A stretch of 64,000 nt of DNA, from contig NZ_OY288126.1 of NCBI RefSeq assembly GCF_958439165.1, positions 1-64,000 of the forward strand, given 5' to 3'. The notes under the pieces were generated by a model, which was not told the origin of the DNA, made no database searches, and saw nothing but the letters and a program-made list of their open reading frames with translations. Within the stretch, counting starts at the first letter, position 1. Each line of letters opens with the position of its first letter. Of this stretch, positions 60,401 through 64,000 are shown in pieces. Source of the stretch: an uncultured Hydrogenophaga sp. (GTDB lineage: Bacteria > Pseudomonadota > Gammaproteobacteria > Burkholderiales > Burkholderiaceae_C). Made by a program: the position numbers and the translations under genes.

Positions 60401-60533
60401 TCCCATCCACTGGGGCTTCAAGGGTGTGACCCAGAACGGGTACCTGGCGAACGCGCTGACCCCCTTCGTGGGCGATGCGAATTCCCAGACGCCGGAGTTC
60501 AAGGCGTTCCTCGTCAACATTGAAAAGGTGTAA
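57468..60533 (+). CDS. fdnG: Formate dehydrogenase-N-type catalytic subunit, selenocysteine-containing
   Basis: 1021 residues read through an in-frame UGA at 58053-58055 (residue 196), the same residue as the E. coli FdnG selenocysteine. The context is [23 protein letters not shown], split by the UGA, and the part after it continues the FdnG pattern without a break. A Tat signal ([12 protein letters not shown]) begins the protein. A 4Fe-4S site (CPYCSVSC ... GTLCPKG) and the bis-MGD domain follow. It oxidises periplasmic formate. selA and fdhE downstream support Sec use. Confidence 0.95.
58053..58098 (+). promoter_or_regulatory. Candidate SECIS element and Sec codon
   Basis: UGA at 58053-58055 is followed by a stem GUCCA / UGGGC with loop GUC (58070-58082), about 19 bases from the UGA. 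Outer bases ACCG (58061-58064) and CGGU can pair further. Distance and a GU-bearing loop match the known fdhF-type bacterial SECIS. Folding was done by eye. Confidence 0.65.
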
Positions 60534-60535
60534 CC

Positions 60536-61420
60536 ATGGCCAGCCTGCAATCACTCGATGTGGTGGCCCGCTCGGCCACCACCACACCCACGCCTCAGGT
60601 GCGCACTGCCGTGCCCGAGGTCGCCAAGCTCATCGACGAGTCCAAGTGCATCGGCTGCAAGGCCTGCCAGGTGGCTTGCATGAACTGGAACGACCTGCGG
60701 GACGACGTCGGCACGAACATCGGCGTCTATGACAACCCCAGCGACCTCACGCCGAGCAGCTGGACCGTGATGAAGTTCTTCGAGGTGGAGCCCGAGGCGG
60801 GCAGCCTGGAATGGCTGATCCGCAAGGATGGCTGCATGCATTGCGAGGACCCGGGTTGCCTGAAGGCCTGCCCGTCGCCCGGCGCGATCGTGAAGTACGC
60901 CAACGGCATCGTCGACTTCATTTCGGAAAACTGCATCGGCTGCGGCTACTGCGTCAAGGGCTGCCCGTTCGACGTGCCCCGCATCTCCCAGAAGGACAAC
61001 AAGGCGTACAAGTGCACCTTGTGTTCCGACCGGGTGGGTGTGGGCCTGGAGCCGGCCTGCGTCAAGACCTGCCCCACTGGCGCCATCAGCTTCGGCACCA
61101 AGGACGACATGGTCGCCTACGGCGAGAAGCGCGCCGGCGAGCTGCAGGAGCGCGGCTTCCAGCAGGCCGGTCTGTACAACCCGCAAGGGGTTGGCGGCAC
61201 GCACGTCATGTACGTGATGAAGCACGCCGACCGTCCCGAGCTGGTCGATCTGCCGAAGGATCCGAGCATCAGCCCGATGGTCTCGTTGTGGAAAGGCATC
61301 GCCAAGCCCCTGGCTGTGGCGGCTGTGGTGGGTACGGCCATCGCCGGCTTCTTCCACTACATGAAGGTCGGTCCGATCGAGGAGAAGGCCGAAGGCCAGT
61401 CCGACAAGGAGAACGCGTGA
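60536..61420 (+). CDS. fdnH: Formate dehydrogenase iron-sulfur subunit
   Basis: 294 residues with four cysteine clusters for 4Fe-4S centres: [11 protein letters not shown] (near 38), [26 protein letters not shown] and [23 protein letters not shown]-terminal membrane helix ([18 protein letters not shown], about 262-280) anchors it in the periplasmic face, as in E. coli FdnH. It carries electrons to the cytochrome subunit. It starts 2 bases after the catalytic subunit and ends overlapping the next gene by TGATG. Confidence 0.95.
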   Translation: MASLQSLDVVARSATTTPTPQVRTAVPEVAKLIDESKCIGCKACQVACMNWNDLRDDVGTNIGVYDNPSDLTPSSWTVMKFFEVEPEAGSLEWLIRKDGCMHCEDPGCLKACPSPGAIVKYANGIVDFISENCIGCGYCVKGCPFDVPRISQKDNKAYKCTLCSDRVGVGLEPACVKTCPTGAISFGTKDDMVAYGEKRAGELQERGFQQAGLYNPQGVGGTHVMYVMKHADRPELVDLPKDPSISPMVSLWKGIAKPLAVAAVVGTAIAGFFHYMKVGPIEEKAEGQSDKENA

Positions 61421-62043
61421 TGGCTGTGAAGTACCTGCAACGCTACCGCGACGGCGACCGCATGAACCACTGGTTCATCGCGATCATGTTCGTCATGGCC
61501 GGGCTTTCGGGCCTGGCGTTCTTCCACCCGAGCCTGTTCTTCTTCACGAACCTGTTCGGGGGCGGGCAGTGGACGCGCATCCTGCACCCGTTCATGGGCG
61601 TGCTGATGGTGATCGGTTTCCTGGGGCTGTTCTTCAAGCTCTGGCGGGACAACGTCATCAACGCCGGTGACTGGGCGTGGGCGGCCAAGGCCGGCGACAT
61701 GCTGCGTGGCGACAAGTCGGGCATGCCGCCGGTGGGCAAGTACAACTTCGGCCAGAAGGCCGTGTTCTGGGTGATGGCTGTCAGCCTGATCGTGCTGCTG
61801 GTCACCGGCGTCATGTTCTGGCGTCCGTGGTTCGCCCCGTACTTCCCCATCCCGGTGCTGCGCGCAGCGGTGCTGCTGCATTCGGTGGCGGCCCTGGCCC
61901 TGCTGTTTGCCACCATGGCCCACGTGTACGCCGCGATCTGGGTCAAGGGCACGGTTCGCGCCATGACGCGCGGCACCGTGACCGAGAACTGGGCCCGGCT
62001 GAACCACCCGCTGTGGCATGAAGAAGTGACGAAGGGTCGCTGA
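61420..62043 (+). CDS. fdnI: Formate dehydrogenase cytochrome b556 subunit
   Basis: 207 residues with four membrane helices (about 16-36, 52-72, 113-133, 148-168). Histidines for heme b lie in DRMNHWFIAIMF, RILHPFMGVL, VLLHSVAAL and MAHVYAAIW. It passes electrons to quinone. I chose ATG 61420, overlapping the fdnH stop; a longer frame is a shadow of fdnH. A strong hairpin follows before fdhE. Confidence 0.93.
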   Translation: MAVKYLQRYRDGDRMNHWFIAIMFVMAGLSGLAFFHPSLFFFTNLFGGGQWTRILHPFMGVLMVIGFLGLFFKLWRDNVINAGDWAWAAKAGDMLRGDKSGMPPVGKYNFGQKAVFWVMAVSLIVLLVTGVMFWRPWFAPYFPIPVLRAAVLLHSVAALALLFATMAHVYAAIWVKGTVRAMTRGTVTENWARLNHPLWHEEVTKGR

Positions 62044-62059
62044 TCCTTTCGCCCTCCCG

Positions 62060-62093
62060 CCCGGGCGTGGCGACACGCCCGGGTTCTGTTTTT
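62060..62093 (+). terminator. Terminator or attenuator between fdnI and fdhE
   Basis: A perfect 10-bp stem CCCGGGCGTG / CACGCCCGGG closes on GCGA and is followed by TTCTG and a T run. It may set a lower level for fdhE and selA than for the structural genes. Confidence 0.8.
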
Positions 62094-62108
62094 TTCAGGA
62101 GTAGAACG

Positions 62109-63146
62109 ATGGTTGCTGGCGCCAAGGTGCGCGTGATGTCGCCGGAAGAGATCGCTGCCATGGGTGGCGGTGAATCCCCCTTCCTGCACTGGCCGCAGCG
62201 TTCCACACTGTTCGCCGAGCGCGAGATGCGCCTGCGGCAGATCGCCGCCACCGGGCATGTGATGGGTGACTACCTGCGCTTCATGGCCGATCTGGCCCGC
62301 GAGCAGCAGAAGCGCCTGAACGATTTCCCGGCCGTGCCGCTACCCGATGCGCAGGCCATCGACACCGCTGCCCGCCGGGGCCTGCCGCCGCTGCCCGCAG
62401 CCGACTGGCCGCGCGATCCGCTGTGGCATGGCGTGGTGCGCCAGATGGCGGGCCAGCTGCGCGAAGCCGCACCGGCCGCCGCCCACCCGGCCCTGGACCG
62501 CCTGGCCCAGGCCGACGATGTCTTTCTTGAACGGCAGGCCGACGCACTGCTCAACAACCTGAACACCGGACTCGACCTGGCCACCGCACCGGTGGTGGCT
62601 GCGGCCTTGCAGGTGTACTGGACCCACATGCTGCTGTCAGTGCAGCAGCACCACACCGCACAGGGCCAGCCGGTGGGTCGCATCGACGACGAAGGCATGT
62701 GCCCCTGCTGCGGCAGCCGGCCCACCGCCAGCATCACCCGCAGCAGCGGCGACGCCCCCGGCCAGCGCTACCTGCACTGCTCGCTGTGCGGCCTGCAGTG
62801 GCACATGGTGCGCATCAAGTGCAGCCACTGCCTGAGCACCGGCAAGCTCGCCTACCACTCGCTCGACCGGGCCGACGCTCCTGTTCCGGCCGACGACGAA
62901 GAGGCCGGCAACAGCGGCTCGCGCGCCGCCACGGCACCGGTCCAGGCCGAGACCTGCGACGACTGCGGCCACTACCTCAAGATCATGCACACCGACCGCG
63001 ACCCGTTCGTGGAGCCGGTGGCCGACGATCTGGCCACGCTCACCCTGGACCTGCTGGTCTCCGACACCGGCCAGACCCGGCACGGGGTGAACTTCATGCT
63101 GTTGTTCGGCGAGCCGGACGAAGCACCATCGCCCGGAGGCCACTGA
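62109..63146 (+). CDS. fdhE: Formate dehydrogenase accessory protein FdhE
   Basis: 345 residues from ATG 62109, with AGGAG just upstream. The C-terminal half has four zinc-type pairs: CPCCGSRP, CSLCGLQW, CSHC and CDDCGHYL. An insertion of about 25 residues between the third and fourth (near 260-285) is low complexity. FdhE is needed for maturation of Tat-exported formate dehydrogenases. It overlaps selA by TGATG. Confidence 0.93.
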   Translation: MVAGAKVRVMSPEEIAAMGGGESPFLHWPQRSTLFAEREMRLRQIAATGHVMGDYLRFMADLAREQQKRLNDFPAVPLPDAQAIDTAARRGLPPLPAADWPRDPLWHGVVRQMAGQLREAAPAAAHPALDRLAQADDVFLERQADALLNNLNTGLDLATAPVVAAALQVYWTHMLLSVQQHHTAQGQPVGRIDDEGMCPCCGSRPTASITRSSGDAPGQRYLHCSLCGLQWHMVRIKCSHCLSTGKLAYHSLDRADAPVPADDEEAGNSGSRAATAPVQAETCDDCGHYLKIMHTDRDPFVEPVADDLATLTLDLLVSDTGQTRHGVNFMLLFGEPDEAPSPGGH

Positions 63147-64000
63147 TGGCCCGGCCCCACGAATCCGTCGTCGACGGTTCCGAGGCCCCTAGCCCGGTAC
63201 ACCCCAAAGACCTGCCCTCGGTCGATCGGCTGCTGCGCCTGCCGGCGGTGGCGACCCTGCTGGCCGAGCACGGGCACAGCTGCGTGGCCGACCAGGCCCG
63301 GCAGCTGATCGACCGCCTGCGGGCCCAGGCACTGGCCGGCTCGCTGCAGGCTGCGGCCCTGGCCCCCGCCAGCCTGGAAGAACGCATGCGTGAAGCGGTG
63401 CGCGAGCACCTGTCGCCACGGATGCGCACCGTCATCAACCTCACCGGCACGGTCATCCACACCAACCTGGGCCGCGCGCTGCTGTCCGACGCCGCACTGC
63501 AGCACCTGCTGGCCATGATGGCCCAGCCCAACAATCTCGAATACGACCTGGCCAGCGGCGGCCGGGGCGACCGCGACACGGTGGTGGAGGAGCTGCTGTG
63601 TCAGCTCACCGGCGCCGAGGCCGCCACCGTGGTCAACAACAACGCGGCCGCCGTGCTGCTGACCATTGCCGCCCTGGCCCGTGGCCGCGAGGTGATCGTC
63701 TCGCGTGGCGAGCTGGTCGAGATCGGCGGCGCCTTCCGCATGCCCGATGTCATGGCCAGCGCCGGCGCGACGCTGGTGGAAGTCGGCACCACCAACCGCA
63801 CCCACCCGCGGGACTACGAACAGGCCATCACCGAGCGCACCGGCCTGCTCATGAAGGTGCACACCAGCAACTACGCGGTGCAGGGCTTCACCACGGCCGT
63901 GGACGAAGCCGAGATCGCCCGCATCGCCCACGCCCGCGGCCTGCCCATGGCCACCGACCTGGGCAGCGGTGCGCTGGTCGACATGAGCCAGTGGGGCCTG
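63146..64000 (+). CDS. selA: L-seryl-tRNA(Sec) selenium transferase (partial, C-terminus outside window)
   Basis: 285 residues visible. It has the SelA N-terminal domain (LPSVDRLLRLPAVATLLAEHG) and the PLP-enzyme core beginning INLTGTVIHTNLGRALLSD near residue 97. VNNNAAAVLLTIAALARGREVIVSRGELVEIGG is the substrate loop. The active-site lysine lies just beyond the window end. It converts Ser-tRNA(Sec) to Sec-tRNA(Sec) and would serve the UGA codon of the formate dehydrogenase gene. A selB gene probably follows outside the window. Confidence 0.95.
   Translation, partial: MARPHESVVDGSEAPSPVHPKDLPSVDRLLRLPAVATLLAEHGHSCVADQARQLIDRLRAQALAGSLQAAALAPASLEERMREAVREHLSPRMRTVINLTGTVIHTNLGRALLSDAALQHLLAMMAQPNNLEYDLASGGRGDRDTVVEELLCQLTGAEAATVVNNNAAAVLLTIAALARGREVIVSRGELVEIGGAFRMPDVMASAGATLVEVGTTNRTHPRDYEQAITERTGLLMKVHTSNYAVQGFTTAVDEAEIARIAHARGLPMATDLGSGALVDMSQWGL

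Overview
The window reads as one contiguous piece of a GC-rich betaproteobacterial chromosome, most likely Burkholderiales. Evidence: the order gph-ubiG-ompA divergent from gyrA-serC-pheA-tyrA-aroA/cmk-rpsA-ihfB-lapA-lapB, a fused aroA-cmk gene, and a tmRNA whose tag reads ANDERFALAA. Genus and species cannot be set from the sequence alone. The genes describe a metabolically versatile redox bacterium that makes several molybdenum or tungsten pterin enzymes.

Layout. Positions 1-5121 (minus strand) carry a xanthine-dehydrogenase-family operon coxS-L-M-D-E; the large subunit has the form II motif AYRGAGR. It diverges from an aldehyde oxidoreductase operon (5536-9809): polyferredoxin AorA, W-pterin subunit AorB, FAD subunit AorC, a MoaD-like sulfur carrier and a small unknown protein. 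Then come a four-helix membrane protein, crcB and rdgC. A catabolic unit follows (12081-19227): a three-part TRAP transporter, a MarR-type regulator and a fused HyuA-HyuB hydantoinase/oxoprolinase. From 19255 to 33507 the content is housekeeping and ends with the tmRNA gene ssrA.

A genomic island of about 21.5 kb (33508-55061) is inserted at the 3' end of ssrA and is bounded by a 14-bp repeat (CCCCAGCTCCACCA). All its genes are on the plus strand. The left half is a phage-satellite-like module: tyrosine integrase, AlpA-like protein, replication initiator, DnaB-type helicase and small terminase, with no large terminase or structural genes. The right half is a defence operon: a SNF2-type helicase with a degenerate phospholipase-D-like N-terminus, a UvrD-type helicase, a DUF4391-type protein, an ABC-ATPase/RloB (TOPRIM-like) pair with its own upstream AT-rich segment, and type III restriction-modification Mod and Res genes. 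This combination is the best candidate for an undescribed system. Both island ends carry two CCGGGTAAC sites 12 bp apart, and a third inverted copy abuts the integrase start codon, so the integrase arm sites appear visible.

Right of the island are the displaced original ssrA terminator, a chemotaxis receptor and a formate dehydrogenase-N-type operon. Its catalytic subunit contains an in-frame UGA at residue 196, read as selenocysteine, followed by a candidate SECIS hairpin. fdhE and selA (cut by the window end) follow and supply assembly and selenocysteine synthesis. Together the cox, aor and fdh loci form an unusually dense set of Mo/W enzymes within 64 kb.
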